A DNA stretch of 64,000 bases. Origin: Pyrinomonadaceae bacterium. Its GTDB lineage: Bacteria > Acidobacteriota > Blastocatellia > Pyrinomonadales > Pyrinomonadaceae. The translations under genes and the position numbers were made by a program. Shown here in pieces: positions 35,416-45,220 of this stretch; the first letter of the stretch is position 1; each line of letters begins with the position of its first letter. The notes under the pieces are model-generated. The model saw only the letters and a program-made list of their open reading frames with translations, had not been told where the DNA came from and ran no database searches. The DNA is taken from assembly GCA_028284415.1 (NCBI GenBank), contig JANQRU010000007.1, positions 62,001 to 126,000 of the forward strand, read 5' to 3'.

Positions 35416-37848
35416 TTAATAATTTCTATCGGGTTCGAAAGTATATAAAATATCTCCTAAATCGCCTTTTTTGCCGACATCGTCTAAACTTTCAATTTTG
35501 TCTGATAGAGATGTTGCCAGCATTGTAATTACAAATCCGTTTTTCACACCGGGTCTGGCAGCAGGCATCCAAATGCGTCTTCCCCAAATTTCGACATTTT
35601 CTTCACCGTTTACTTTTGGAGCTTTTCCTTTGAATTTTACTTCATAAGATTTCCATCCATTGTTTACAGTTATATTGCCTTGTGAAACCACCTCATAATT
35701 TGGAATTGCTGTCTGCAAATCTTTATTGGATTTACTAACTAGATCAGGGAATTTCTTTTTATCCAGGTCAAAGGTTCCCATGCTCTCATAGTAAGTTACG
35801 ATCATCTGCTCCTTAGGCAAGCCATTTTCATCTTCTTTTACAACGTCCAAAAAATTTGTGTCCGACTTTTTGGATTTCCAGGTTTCAGGATAATAAACTG
35901 AAAAACCACGATAATTTTTTGCCAATTCTTTACTTAGATTTTGCTTTGAATTCTCAAAATACTTTGAATTGGGTGGTTCGGTAATTTCTCTTTCAGGTGG
36001 TGGGACCTCAATATTATCAGCTTGATTAGCAACCGCTTTATTTTCATCAGCATTTCTGATTGTTGGGTCTTTTTCTTTTAGATTTTCAGTTTGATTTTGA
36101 GTTGAAGTAACTAATGGTTGCTCACCTCGATTACTGAAATATTGCCAAATTCCGATGACTCCGATAACTAATAGTATTAAACCTAAAATTGAAGCGATTG
36201 TAAGAATCCAGTTTCCTTCGCGGGCAGGTTCGGGAGATCTTTTTTCCCACAAAGAATCCGAAGCCGGAGATTTGACAGTATCAGACTTTTCAAGTTCTTC
36301 TTCTTTTACATCCAATACAACTTCATTGACTTCTTCTTCAGTTGAAATTTCTTCGGTAGAAGCTATATGTATATCGGATGTATCTTCATTATGCTCAATG
36401 CTAATATCTGCTTTCTCAGCTAGTGGATTTGAAGGTAAGGCAATTTTGTTAACTTCTTCATCAGCTTCAATATCTGCCTTCTCTTCTTTTTTAGCTTCAC
36501 TTTTATCTTCCCAAGGAGAAGCCGTCATCAGAGAATTGTATAGTGCTTCGCCAAAATCACGAGCCTTTGGATATCTATCTGATGGATTAAATGAAAGAGC
36601 CTTGTCAATAACATCATCTACTAACGGCGGTAAATCTTGTTTAATATCAGCTATTTTAGTCGTTAAACCACTTTTCTGAGCCTTCAATAAAGCTTTCGGA
36701 TTTGAAGCCTTGAAAGGAAGCTGTCCGGTTAGCATTTCATAAGCAATGACCGCTAAAGAGTAAGTATCGCTGGCAAAGGTAGGTAATTGCCCCCCAACCT
36801 GTTCAGGTGATTTATAATTAAATTCGGCTTTCGTGTCCCGCCCACTTGAAACACAAAAATCAGTAACTTTTACCTGTTCCATTCCAGCTTCCGAAACAGT
36901 TAATAAAATATGGTCTGGCTTTAAACTTCTATGTAAAATACCGTTTTGATGAACTTCACTCAAAGCATATGAGGCTTGACGCACGATGCGTGCTACTCTC
37001 ATTGGATTTAACTCTTTGTTCGTATCTAGAATCTCTTTGACTGACCTACCTTCCAAATAATCAGTAACTATAAAAGGTTTACCTTCCGGAAGTTCGCCTG
37101 AATCAATCACTCGAGCGATGTTTGGATGATTTATGTGAGAAAGTGAGACTCTTTCTTCAGCAAATATTTTATCTTCGAGACTTTCTTTTGAATTCTCCTC
37201 CATCAAAACCCTAACAATTGCTTTTTTGCTGTGGATGATTTTATCGTCAGCTAAATAAGCAATGCTTGCGTGGTCTTTATCAAGTTGTTCCGTGATGTAA
37301 TATCGCCCTTTTACTGTTTGACCAAGTAGTATTTTAGGATTATCCCAACTAAGAGCAGTACGACCGGTCGGGTTTACACGACGATCTCCAAGCTTCGCTC
37401 TATCGATCTTAACCTCATTCGGGTTAATAAGTTTCGATAAAGGTTTCGGCTCTAGCTTTGGTTTTGGTTTGGATTTGGGTCTTGGTGATTTTGGAGTAGT
37501 TTTTTTAACCTCTTCTTTCTTAACAGCTGGTTTAGAAAGGCGAGGCTTCAGTTGTTGCTCAGATTTAAATACTTTACTTTTATTGGGAGTTTGAAATTTT
37601 GGTTCTACATTTTTTGCTTTTACAAAGCGAGGTGTTTTGGCTAGTTTTTCATCCCTTTCGTTACTTGGTGCAGTTCTTCCTAATAAATTTGTAAATACCC
37701 CAGCATCTTTTTTGCTCTTTCGTTCAGTGACAGTGTATGGAAGAAGTCTTCCGCCGTCGTTATTACAGAAACGTTGGCTACCGTCTTCATATTTAGTTTT
37801 ACACTTTGGACAATAAAGCATATTTTTATCAATTGTTGACACTGACAT
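35416..37848 (-). CDS. Ser/Thr protein pseudokinase with zinc ribbon and one membrane span
   Basis: The 810-residue protein has an N-terminal Cys motif (CPKCKTKYEDGSQRFCNNDG, 13-32), a Lys/Pro-rich linker (about 45-145) and a kinase fold (about 180-440). It also has one membrane helix (about 552-575) and a periplasmic C-terminal domain. Catalytic sites are damaged: the glycine loop is gone (QLDKDHASIAYLADD), the ATP-binding lysine is R213, HRD is HRS (S308), the metal-binding Asn is H313, and DFG is DFC (C332). The helix-C glutamate and the SPEQ loop remain. A regulatory, non-catalytic role is inferred. It shares its strand with the TPR and active kinase genes. Confidence 0.88.
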   Translation of the reverse strand: MSVSTIDKNMLYCPKCKTKYEDGSQRFCNNDGGRLLPYTVTERKSKKDAGVFTNLLGRTAPSNERDEKLAKTPRFVKAKNVEPKFQTPNKSKVFKSEQQLKPRLSKPAVKKEEVKKTTPKSPRPKSKPKPKLEPKPLSKLINPNEVKIDRAKLGDRRVNPTGRTALSWDNPKILLGQTVKGRYYITEQLDKDHASIAYLADDKIIHSKKAIVRVLMEENSKESLEDKIFAEERVSLSHINHPNIARVIDSGELPEGKPFIVTDYLEGRSVKEILDTNKELNPMRVARIVRQASYALSEVHQNGILHRSLKPDHILLTVSEAGMEQVKVTDFCVSSGRDTKAEFNYKSPEQVGGQLPTFASDTYSLAVIAYEMLTGQLPFKASNPKALLKAQKSGLTTKIADIKQDLPPLVDDVIDKALSFNPSDRYPKARDFGEALYNSLMTASPWEDKSEAKKEEKADIEADEEVNKIALPSNPLAEKADISIEHNEDTSDIHIASTEEISTEEEVNEVVLDVKEEELEKSDTVKSPASDSLWEKRSPEPAREGNWILTIASILGLILLVIGVIGIWQYFSNRGEQPLVTSTQNQTENLKEKDPTIRNADENKAVANQADNIEVPPPEREITEPPNSKYFENSKQNLSKELAKNYRGFSVYYPETWKSKKSDTNFLDVVKEDENGLPKEQMIVTYYESMGTFDLDKKKFPDLVSKSNKDLQTAIPNYEVVSQGNITVNNGWKSYEVKFKGKAPKVNGEENVEIWGRRIWMPAARPGVKNGFVITMLATSLSDKIESLDDVGKKGDLGDILYTFEPDRNY

Positions 37849-37991
37849 ATAGCAAATAACTCTCTCTTTTAACTTTAGTTGGTAGTTTCTAATACGAAAT
37901 TACTTCTGTATGTGAAAAGACTTAATTAAATGCTTTTTTCAATAAACTAGGCAAAAATCTTGTTATAAATGAATTTAATAATAAACAATTA

Positions 37992-39452
37992 TTACATTTT
38001 CTCAGCCCTTGCGAGTTTATCTTTCAATAAATCTTTTTCTTCGTCGAGAGTTATAGCTCTCTGATAGATTCTGATTGCGTCTTTGTATCTGCCAATACCC
38101 ATAAATCCATCGCCAACAGATTCAAACTCTTGAGCTAACCTTTTCTTCTCATTCTCAGAAACAACAGCTAAAGCTTTATTTAAGATTTGTTCGGCTTTAG
38201 TCCATTTTTTCTGTCTGGAATAGAGTGAGCCTAGGAGAGTATAAGAAACAAAGCTGTTAGGACTTACCTCTACACTTTTCATTAAAACATCTTCAGCTTC
38301 TTTAAAGCTTCCACGAGTTGTTAAAGCCCGTCCTAAGAAAAATAGTGCTGTTGGATGCTTTGCATCGACCCGTAAAGCTTTTCTTAACAGTTGCTCTGAC
38401 TCAAGATATCTCTGTTGGGATTGTAGAACCTCTGCAACTAAAATCATTGTCGGCACATCTTTGGAAAGATCAATAGCTTTCCTATATGCTGCAGAAGATT
38501 CTTTTGTCTCACCTCTACCTCGCAAAAGTCTGCCTAAATGGGCATAAGCTAAGGCAAATGTTGGCTCAAGCTTTATTGCTGTTCGATAAGCACTTTCAGT
38601 TTCATTGGAAAGTATTCCCTGAAGCTCTTTAGAAACACCAAGCTGATCATAAGCAAACGGGTTTTTGGGATTTAATTCTATTGCTTTCTGAGCCATCTTT
38701 TCTGCTTCGGCATATCTTTCACCTATGTTTGTACCAACAACCGGTTGTGTTAATACAAAACTCAATGCAATATGAGCATTTGGATTATTCGGCTCTAATT
38801 CAATAGCTTTGCGATACGCCATTTCGGCTTCTTCCCAACGCTGTTGATCGCTAAACAAATTACCTAGACCATAAATTGCTCTTGAATCTTTCGGCTTAAT
38901 CGCTTTGGCTCTGCTGTATGCATTTTCAGCTTTAACATAATCCCGTGTATTTCTGGCGAGGTTTCCTTCAATAATCGCTTCTTCAAAAAGTTCTTCAAAG
39001 TTACCTGTCGAAGGCTGTCCAACAGTAATAACAATGTTGTCATTAGGTGGAGTTTTAGATTCTTTAACTAATGGTGTTTCTTTTTTTACATTATTTTTTG
39101 AAATTTCTACTTTTTCGGGCTTTTTAGAAATTTCTTTTGTAGAACTTTTCTTAGGTTTATTGCTTTTGGCAGTAGTTCTTCTTGTCGTGCTTTTCCTTTT
39201 ACTACTACTTGCTTTTTTCCTTCTGGTGGAAGAAGCTCTTTTTCTTTTAGCAGAACTGGATTTTTTTGGAGTTGTTTTTTTCCTTTTAGTTGTTTTCTTT
39301 TTAGGAGTAGTTTTCTTTTTTGTTGTTTTTTTTGAGGTTGTGCGGAAAAGTTTGCTGGAACTACCTAAATCCTGACCATACATAAATATGGGTGTGAGTA
39401 TTAAGCAAAACAGTATTCCCGTAAATCTCAATCCTGTTAATTTCTTTTTCAT
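37992..39452 (-). CDS. Exported TPR protein with a histone-H1-like Lys/Ser-rich region
   Basis: The 486-residue product has a signal peptide (to about residue 30, ending near MYGQ), then a Lys/Ser/Thr/Arg-rich low-complexity segment (about 35-115; KKTTPKKK and SSTRRKK runs), then nine or ten TPR units. A representative unit is AIYGLGNLFSDQQRWEEAEMAYRKAIELEPNN. The ATG at 39452, with GAGAG five bases upstream, is preferred; a TTG at 39464 is possible. It sits directly after the active kinase gene, so it may be a substrate, scaffold or partner. The basic segment could bind anionic envelope polymers. Confidence 0.78.
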   Translation of the reverse strand: MKKKLTGLRFTGILFCLILTPIFMYGQDLGSSSKLFRTTSKKTTKKKTTPKKKTTKRKKTTPKKSSSAKRKRASSTRRKKASSSKRKSTTRRTTAKSNKPKKSSTKEISKKPEKVEISKNNVKKETPLVKESKTPPNDNIVITVGQPSTGNFEELFEEAIIEGNLARNTRDYVKAENAYSRAKAIKPKDSRAIYGLGNLFSDQQRWEEAEMAYRKAIELEPNNPNAHIALSFVLTQPVVGTNIGERYAEAEKMAQKAIELNPKNPFAYDQLGVSKELQGILSNETESAYRTAIKLEPTFALAYAHLGRLLRGRGETKESSAAYRKAIDLSKDVPTMILVAEVLQSQQRYLESEQLLRKALRVDAKHPTALFFLGRALTTRGSFKEAEDVLMKSVEVSPNSFVSYTLLGSLYSRQKKWTKAEQILNKALAVVSENEKKRLAQEFESVGDGFMGIGRYKDAIRIYQRAITLDEEKDLLKDKLARAEKM

Positions 39453-39466
39453 AACTACTCTCAAAA

Positions 39467-41740
39467 TTAATTTTTATCTCTTACCAGCCTAAAACCAACT
39501 GCTTTATCTCTATTCTTGGCAGATGTAAATGACCGAACCGTTGAATTAGCAGCAGAATCTTCGGTGCTTTTTGGAGGTAACAATCCTCTTACAACATAAG
39601 AATCTTTTTGTTTGGCAATAAAATCTTTAACTTCAGGGGCAGCTTTTGGATAAGCAGTTGCTTTTGTCGAAGTTAATTCCCAAACATTTCCTACTAGATC
39701 AAGAACTCCCCATTTATTTTTTCCTTCAGGTTTTGTCCCGACATCCTTAAAAATCAAATCTCTAATCAAGACGGCTTTATCTTTGTCCCAAACATCTCCC
39801 CAAGGATAAAGATTGTTTTCACTGCCGTTTCTAGCAGCATATTCCCATTCAGCTTCTGTTGGTAAACGATAATTCACATTATCTCTTTTTGATCGCCATT
39901 TAGTGAATGCATCAATATCTTCAATATTCACAAAACGAACGGGTTGCATTTCGGTATTTGGGACAGGTTTATTATTTATCCAATTAAGCGGAGCTCTGTA
40001 GTTCGTTTCATTAACAAAGTTTGCATATTCGGCGTTTGTTACCTCAGTTTTATCCATTAGAAACGTTCCAACCTCAACTTTATGTTCAGGTTTTGAGAAA
40101 ACGTCACCATCATTTCGCCCCATTGTGAAAGTCCCACCTGGTATTTCGACCATTTCATTTTTTACAATTTTTGGTGGATCTTCATTATTATTAGCAACAG
40201 TGGGCGTAGGACTCGGTGTCGGATTTGGTTCAGTCCCTCCAAACAAACCAGACATGTAAAGTCCGACGCCACCAATAACAGTAAGTAACAATAAGCCTGA
40301 AATTCCAATTATTGCTAGAACAATTGGTGAGAATATTGAATTATTTGGGCTTGGTTGAGCAATGACGCTTTGATTGCCGGTTTCTACTTGTTGGTTAACC
40401 GTATTTTGAGGAATTGCTTGTCCTTGCTGAGTATTTATGCCATGGATAGATTGTTTATGGGTAAACTGTTCTGAAGCGACAAAAGGCATAGTTTGCTCAG
40501 GTTTGGGAATTTCTCTTTGTGTACCTCCCATACTCTGCTGCAATTCAGCAACAATTTGTTTTGGTTTTCCGTCAAGGAACAAGCTGCTTTCCCAATCTTC
40601 AAAACCATCATGACTAACTTTAAGATGATGATTTCCACTTTGAATTCCATCTAGCATTAACCATCCATCATCTTTAGTTTCTCCGATAGAAACATTATTT
40701 AAGAAAACCTTGGATTTTGGCGGACTTGAGAGAACTCTTAGTGTTGAAACGGGTAAACTGGCTTCTGTAACTTCAAATTGATCTACATTTGTTACATTTC
40801 CTTTTAAAGCAGTTTCAAATTCACTTATTAATTGGTCAACGCTAGCCGTTCTGTTTTCACGTTCTTTTTCCAAAGTGTGAAAAACAACTCTCTCAATGGC
40901 TGGATTAATATCTGTAACACCTTTTTCAGCAAATGGAGGTGGAGGATCAGTTAAATGTTTTTTCATAATTGCCGGAATTGACGAACCCTTGAAAGGAACA
41001 TCACCGACTAACATTTGATAAAGCATGACACCTATAGAATAGATATCTGATCGGGCATCAAGTTCTTCATCAGACCATTGTTCAGGAGCCATGTAATAAG
41101 GTGACCCCATCAAGCCTGTAGTTTGTGCCTGAATAAATGAACCAAGTAATTCACCTGATTTTATTTTTGCTAGCCCAAAATCAAGTATTTTCACCGCTTC
41201 ATTCATATCTGATTTTCCATCTAAAATCATGATATTCAACGGTTTCATGTCTCTATGTACAATCCCTTGATTATGGGCAGCACCTATCCCCTTACAAATT
41301 GCCGAAATAAGTTCAAAAGCTTTTTCAGGGTGAACTCTTTTTTCACGTGAAAGGAAATCGTGAAGGTCTTCGCCCTGAACAAATTCCATAACCAAGAATG
41401 GCATTGTCCCTTGAGCAACACCATAGTCGGTAACTTGGACAACATTCTGATGACGAATCGCCGCAGCTGCGAGAGCTTCTTGCCTAAATCTAGTAACAAG
41501 TTGTGGGTCATTACCGACTAGATCAGGTAAAATAATCTTTATTGCATGTTGAGTTTTCAGGTAAGCGTGTCTAGCCTTATAAACAACACCCATCCCGCCT
41601 TGTCCAATGCGGCTTTCCAGATGATATTTACCCTCCAATACAGGTTCGCCACTGATTGTATGCATCGTTGGCAAACCGTCATGAGGACAATTCTTTACAT
41701 CATCCGTAAAGCATTTTTTACATTGTTGGCACTCTCTCAT
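39467..41740 (-). CDS. Active-looking Ser/Thr kinase with PEGA and SUMF1/FGE-like domains
   Basis: 757 residues. An N-terminal Cys motif (CQQCKKCF...CPHDG) is followed by an intact kinase (about 38-300): GQGGMG loop, K68, HRDMKPLN (D164), DFG (D187) and MAPEQ. A PEGA domain follows (about 330-400; STLRVLSSPPKSKVFLNNVSIG). Then come a membrane helix (about 470-495) and a SUMF1 domain (about 535-757; MVEIPGGTFTMGRNDGD, EVTNAEYANFV, LPTEAEWEYAAR, GNVWELT). Kinase inside, PEGA/SUMF1 outside is the pattern of Acidobacteriota and Planctomycetota Pkn proteins. It is first in a three-gene unit; its output may be FHA domains of the ABC exporter. Confidence 0.92.
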   Translation of the reverse strand: MRECQQCKKCFTDDVKNCPHDGLPTMHTISGEPVLEGKYHLESRIGQGGMGVVYKARHAYLKTQHAIKIILPDLVGNDPQLVTRFRQEALAAAAIRHQNVVQVTDYGVAQGTMPFLVMEFVQGEDLHDFLSREKRVHPEKAFELISAICKGIGAAHNQGIVHRDMKPLNIMILDGKSDMNEAVKILDFGLAKIKSGELLGSFIQAQTTGLMGSPYYMAPEQWSDEELDARSDIYSIGVMLYQMLVGDVPFKGSSIPAIMKKHLTDPPPPFAEKGVTDINPAIERVVFHTLEKERENRTASVDQLISEFETALKGNVTNVDQFEVTEASLPVSTLRVLSSPPKSKVFLNNVSIGETKDDGWLMLDGIQSGNHHLKVSHDGFEDWESSLFLDGKPKQIVAELQQSMGGTQREIPKPEQTMPFVASEQFTHKQSIHGINTQQGQAIPQNTVNQQVETGNQSVIAQPSPNNSIFSPIVLAIIGISGLLLLTVIGGVGLYMSGLFGGTEPNPTPSPTPTVANNNEDPPKIVKNEMVEIPGGTFTMGRNDGDVFSKPEHKVEVGTFLMDKTEVTNAEYANFVNETNYRAPLNWINNKPVPNTEMQPVRFVNIEDIDAFTKWRSKRDNVNYRLPTEAEWEYAARNGSENNLYPWGDVWDKDKAVLIRDLIFKDVGTKPEGKNKWGVLDLVGNVWELTSTKATAYPKAAPEVKDFIAKQKDSYVVRGLLPPKSTEDSAANSTVRSFTSAKNRDKAVGFRLVRDKN

Positions 41741-41880
41741 TTTATTTTAGGGTTTACTGCAGAAAATCTTTGTAGATTTCATTAATTCAATTTTGACAAA
41801 GTTCGAGCGGTAGTAAAATCTTTTACTACCTCATAATCTTAAAGCCTTTCCTAAACTCAATCAAGGTTTTAAAGATAAAA

Positions 41881-41911
41881 GTGCGAATCGGTTAGAATTA
41901 CCAATTCACAC
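41881..41911 (-). terminator. Stem-loop terminator of leuS
   Basis: Arms 41881-41892 and 41900-41911 pair at 10 of 12 positions. On the minus strand a TTTTATCTTT run follows. It lies 78 bases past the leuS stop. A second hairpin (41809-41830) lies further on. Confidence 0.6.
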
Positions 41912-41988
41912 TTTATATAGTTATTAAAGTTGCAATTATTTGAAAAAAGTCTATTGCATATGTGATTTATTTACTTTGCTTAGGATAA

Positions 41989-44664
41989 TTAACCCTTCAC
42001 AACCACATTGACCAATCTACCAGGCACGACAATTACTTTCACAATTTCCTTGCCATCTGTATAATTTTGAATCTTTCCATCAGCCAATGCTGCCCTCTCC
42101 AAATCATCTTTTGAAGCGTCAGATGATACTTTTACACGAGACCGAACCTTGCCATTTACTTGCACAACGATTTCAATCTCATCTTCTTTAGCAACATCTT
42201 CATCAGCAATTGGAAACCTTGCATCGGATTCCAAAATCCCCAAATCACGACCTGTAATTGCTTCCCACAATTCTTCTGCAACGTGTGGAGCGTATGGAGC
42301 TAACATCAAAATCAAACTTTCGCACGCCTCTCGTACAGCAAATAAATCACCATCTGAAGCGTTTTCTGGTTCAACTTTAAAGTCATACATTGCATTAGAC
42401 AATTCCATCAAAGCAGCAACAGGCGTATTAAATTGCCCACTTTCAAAGTTTTCTGTAATACGCTGAATCGTCTGATGAGTCTTCTGACGCAATTTCTTCG
42501 CATCATCCGAGAAATCCAATTTTTTCAAAGTCAATTCAGCAATGGAAACCGAATTTGGATCATCATCCTCACCAATTGACCAACGTCCACTTTCAACCCA
42601 TTTATGAACGTATCGCCAGACTCTCTGAATAAATCGAACTGCCCCTTCGATGCCTGATTCCTGCCAAACCAATTCGTTTTCGGCAGGTGCAGCAAACATT
42701 GAAAAGATACGAGCGGCATCCGAACCATAAACTTCAATCATTTCATTCGGGTCAACGCCGTTCAATTTCGATTTACCCATTTTTTCAACTGCAACTTTAA
42801 CTTCTGAGCCATCTTCTTTTAATGTTGCACCGATAACTTTTCCACTTTCATCACGCTGAATTTCAACTTCATCAGCCGTTACATAGGATTCTTGTTTCTT
42901 GCTGTAAAATGAATCAGTTACGACCATTCCTTGTGTCAACAAACGCTCGCAGGGCTCATCAAAATTGACCATCCCCAAATCTCTTGACACTTTTGACCAG
43001 AAACGTGTGTACAACAAATGCATCACAGCATGGTCAATTCCACCTATGTATTGATCAACAGGCATCCAATAATTGGCAATCTCGGAATCAAATGGCAATT
43101 CCGAATTATGCGGATCACAATAACGGAAATAATACCAAGATGAATCGACAAACGTGTCCATAGTGTCGGTTTCACGTTTAGCATCTTCCTCGCATATCGG
43201 ACATTCCACGTTCACAAACTCAGGAACTTTTGCCAAAGGTGATTCGCCAACACCTGTAAACGGTGCGGATTCAGGCAATTCAACGGGCAAATCTTCAAAC
43301 TCAACAGGAACAGTTCCGCACGAGTTACAATAAACAATCGGAATCGGAGACCCCCAAAATCTTTGTCGAGAAATACCCCAATCTCTCAAACGATAAGTTG
43401 TCGCAGATTCACCAAAACCATGTGTTTCAGCGTAGCGAGTCATTTCTTTAATTGCGTCCTTACTTTTCTTGCCATTCCAAAAATCTGAATGCACCAAAAT
43501 TCCCTTTTGAGTGAATGCTTGATCCAAAGCCAATGCCTGCATTGTGTGGTGTTCATGAACTAAATGTGTTTCGGAAATGACTTGGCGAATTGGCAAATCA
43601 AATTTCTTAGCAAACTCAAAATCGCGTTCATCGTGAGCGGGAACAGACATAACTGCCCCCGTTCCATAGCTCATCATTACATAATTCCCAACCCAAATCG
43701 GTACTGGCTCATTGCTAAAAGGATTTATCGCATGCAAACCTGTATCAATTCCGTCTTTTTCGATTTCTTCGTCATAATCCTTTGGCTTAGCTTGCTCAAC
43801 TTTGATCTCCTCGATTTTAGCTTTTACTTCATCAGAAAAACTTTCAAATTTTTCTTCAATCAAAGGATATTCGGGAGCTACAACAATCGCATTCGCTCCA
43901 TAAATCGTATCTATACGAGTTGTAAACACTCGAATTTTTTCTGAACTTTCACGAACTGAAAAATCAACAAATGTACCTTTGCTTTTGTTGATCCAGTTGC
44001 GTTGCATCGTCAAAACTCGTTCCGCCCAACCGTCTTCGATTTGCGACATATCATCCAACAATTCATCAGCATATTTGGTGATTTTCAAAAACCATTGCGG
44101 ACGAGATTGTTTTTCGACCTGTGTTCCACAACGCCAGCAAATTCCGCCTGAAGCCTGTTCATTGGAAAGTGTCGTTTCACATTTCGGACACCAATTAACT
44201 TCCGAATCTTTTCGATACGCCAATCCCATTTCCAACATTTTCAAGAAAAACCACTGGTCAAATTTGTAGTATTCGGGGCGATGTGCAGCAATTTCACGCG
44301 ACCAATCGTAGGAAATTCCAAGCGTTTTCAACTGCTCACGCATTTGGTCAATATTATCTTCCGTCCAATCTCTTGGATTAACACCTTTTTTAATCGCCGC
44401 TTGCTCGGCAGGTTGTCCAAAAGAATCCCATCCAATCGGATGCAAAACGTTGTAACCTTGCAGACGTTTATACCAGCTCAAAACATCACCAATCGAATAA
44501 TTGCGGACGTGTCCCATGTGCAATTTTCCTGAAGGATACGGCAACATTTCCAAGCAATAAAACTTTTCTCGTTCATCATCAATTTTGGCAACAAAAGTCC
44601 CGCGTTCATCCCAACGCTTTTGCCATTTTCTCTCTATCTTCTGTGCGAAATATTTCTCATCCAT
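41989..44664 (-). CDS. leuS: Leucyl-tRNA synthetase
   Basis: The 891-residue class I synthetase charges tRNA-Leu. The HIGH motif appears as HMGH (49-52, in PYPSGKLHMGHVRNY). A zinc site follows (CPKCETTLSNEQASGGICWRCG). The editing domain has GTGAVMSVPAHDERD. The KMSKS loop reads KMGKS, with Gly for Ser in the third position. The C-terminal tRNA-binding domain ends with VVPGRLVNVVV. The length is within the normal range. Nothing in the 5' leader resembles a T-box. Confidence 0.97.
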   Translation of the reverse strand: MDEKYFAQKIERKWQKRWDERGTFVAKIDDEREKFYCLEMLPYPSGKLHMGHVRNYSIGDVLSWYKRLQGYNVLHPIGWDSFGQPAEQAAIKKGVNPRDWTEDNIDQMREQLKTLGISYDWSREIAAHRPEYYKFDQWFFLKMLEMGLAYRKDSEVNWCPKCETTLSNEQASGGICWRCGTQVEKQSRPQWFLKITKYADELLDDMSQIEDGWAERVLTMQRNWINKSKGTFVDFSVRESSEKIRVFTTRIDTIYGANAIVVAPEYPLIEEKFESFSDEVKAKIEEIKVEQAKPKDYDEEIEKDGIDTGLHAINPFSNEPVPIWVGNYVMMSYGTGAVMSVPAHDERDFEFAKKFDLPIRQVISETHLVHEHHTMQALALDQAFTQKGILVHSDFWNGKKSKDAIKEMTRYAETHGFGESATTYRLRDWGISRQRFWGSPIPIVYCNSCGTVPVEFEDLPVELPESAPFTGVGESPLAKVPEFVNVECPICEEDAKRETDTMDTFVDSSWYYFRYCDPHNSELPFDSEIANYWMPVDQYIGGIDHAVMHLLYTRFWSKVSRDLGMVNFDEPCERLLTQGMVVTDSFYSKKQESYVTADEVEIQRDESGKVIGATLKEDGSEVKVAVEKMGKSKLNGVDPNEMIEVYGSDAARIFSMFAAPAENELVWQESGIEGAVRFIQRVWRYVHKWVESGRWSIGEDDDPNSVSIAELTLKKLDFSDDAKKLRQKTHQTIQRITENFESGQFNTPVAALMELSNAMYDFKVEPENASDGDLFAVREACESLILMLAPYAPHVAEELWEAITGRDLGILESDARFPIADEDVAKEDEIEIVVQVNGKVRSRVKVSSDASKDDLERAALADGKIQNYTDGKEIVKVIVVPGRLVNVVVKG

Positions 44665-44815
44665 AGCTTTATAAATACAGAGCCCGTAGCTAAATTCAGT
44701 TTGATTTAAATCTACGTCTCGAAAAATAACAATCTTAGCGAAAATAGATAAATCTATCCAACGCTTTTGATATGTTTATTAAATTGTTTTGATTTTTGAA
44801 TTTACGGTAAGCGTC

Positions 44816-44855
44816 GCCACTTCGTCGAAATCTATAAAACCTTTCGGCGAGTGGC
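44816..44855. repeat. Imperfect inverted repeat between leuS and a small gene
   Basis: GCCACTTCGTCGAAA (44816-44830) pairs with TTTCGGCGAGTGGC (44842-44855), with one mismatch and one one-base bulge and an 11-base loop. It is more G+C-rich than its surroundings. Confidence 0.6.
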
Positions 44856-44932
44856 TACATAAGGATGAGAATGTTTTGATAATTTCTCATGATTTTGGAT
44901 ATTAAAGAATTTGTGAGAATTTGTCTAGTTTT

Positions 44933-45220
44933 TTACTCTGAGTATATGATTTTTCCGTCGATTTCTAAATTGAAACGACTTATCTTCAGCAGTGGTGAAA
45001 CTCCAACTTTTACAACGGCGTTTTTGTTTCCAATATTGAACTCAAAACGTGGAACATACCACCAAACGCTAATTGTTCTTTTTGCAGTTTTGCTGTCAAC
45101 TAAAACCTCTTCGTAACCCATTCCTCTGCCATCGTACTTTAAGTCAAAAACGCCTTCTGATGTAACAACTGACAGGTCTCTCGTCAAACGACTTTTCCCA
45201 ATTAAATTCGCTAAAGCCAT
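44933..45220 (-). CDS. Small conserved-looking protein of unknown function
   Basis: 95 residues, without a signal peptide or membrane span. The core pattern KYDGRGMGYEEVLVDSK...WWYVPRFEFNIGNKNAVVKVGV ends with FNLEIDGKIIYSE. It looks like a small beta-sandwich that occurs in several bacterial lineages. The ATG at 45220 is chosen because an AGAGGAAG ribosome binding site lies 11 bases ahead; a GTG at 45232 would overlap it. Function is unknown. Confidence 0.65.
   Translation of the reverse strand: MALANLIGKSRLTRDLSVVTSEGVFDLKYDGRGMGYEEVLVDSKTAKRTISVWWYVPRFEFNIGNKNAVVKVGVSPLLKISRFNLEIDGKIIYSE

Noticed and set aside
39034-39375. Long hydrophobic reading frame opposite the basic region of the TPR gene
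   Set aside because: It is the antisense of Lys-rich codons (AAA/AAG read as TTT/CTT) and has no ribosome binding site or known family.
41809-41830. Second terminator after leuS
   Set aside because: The stem is good (GGTAGTAAAA and its inverse) but no T-tract follows on either strand; the hairpin at 41881-41911 fits better.
44665-44932. T-box or other leader element for leuS
   Set aside because: I see no T-box sequence, no specifier loop and no conserved stem. Only an inverted repeat at 44816-44855, which lies too far upstream to be part of the leader with certainty.
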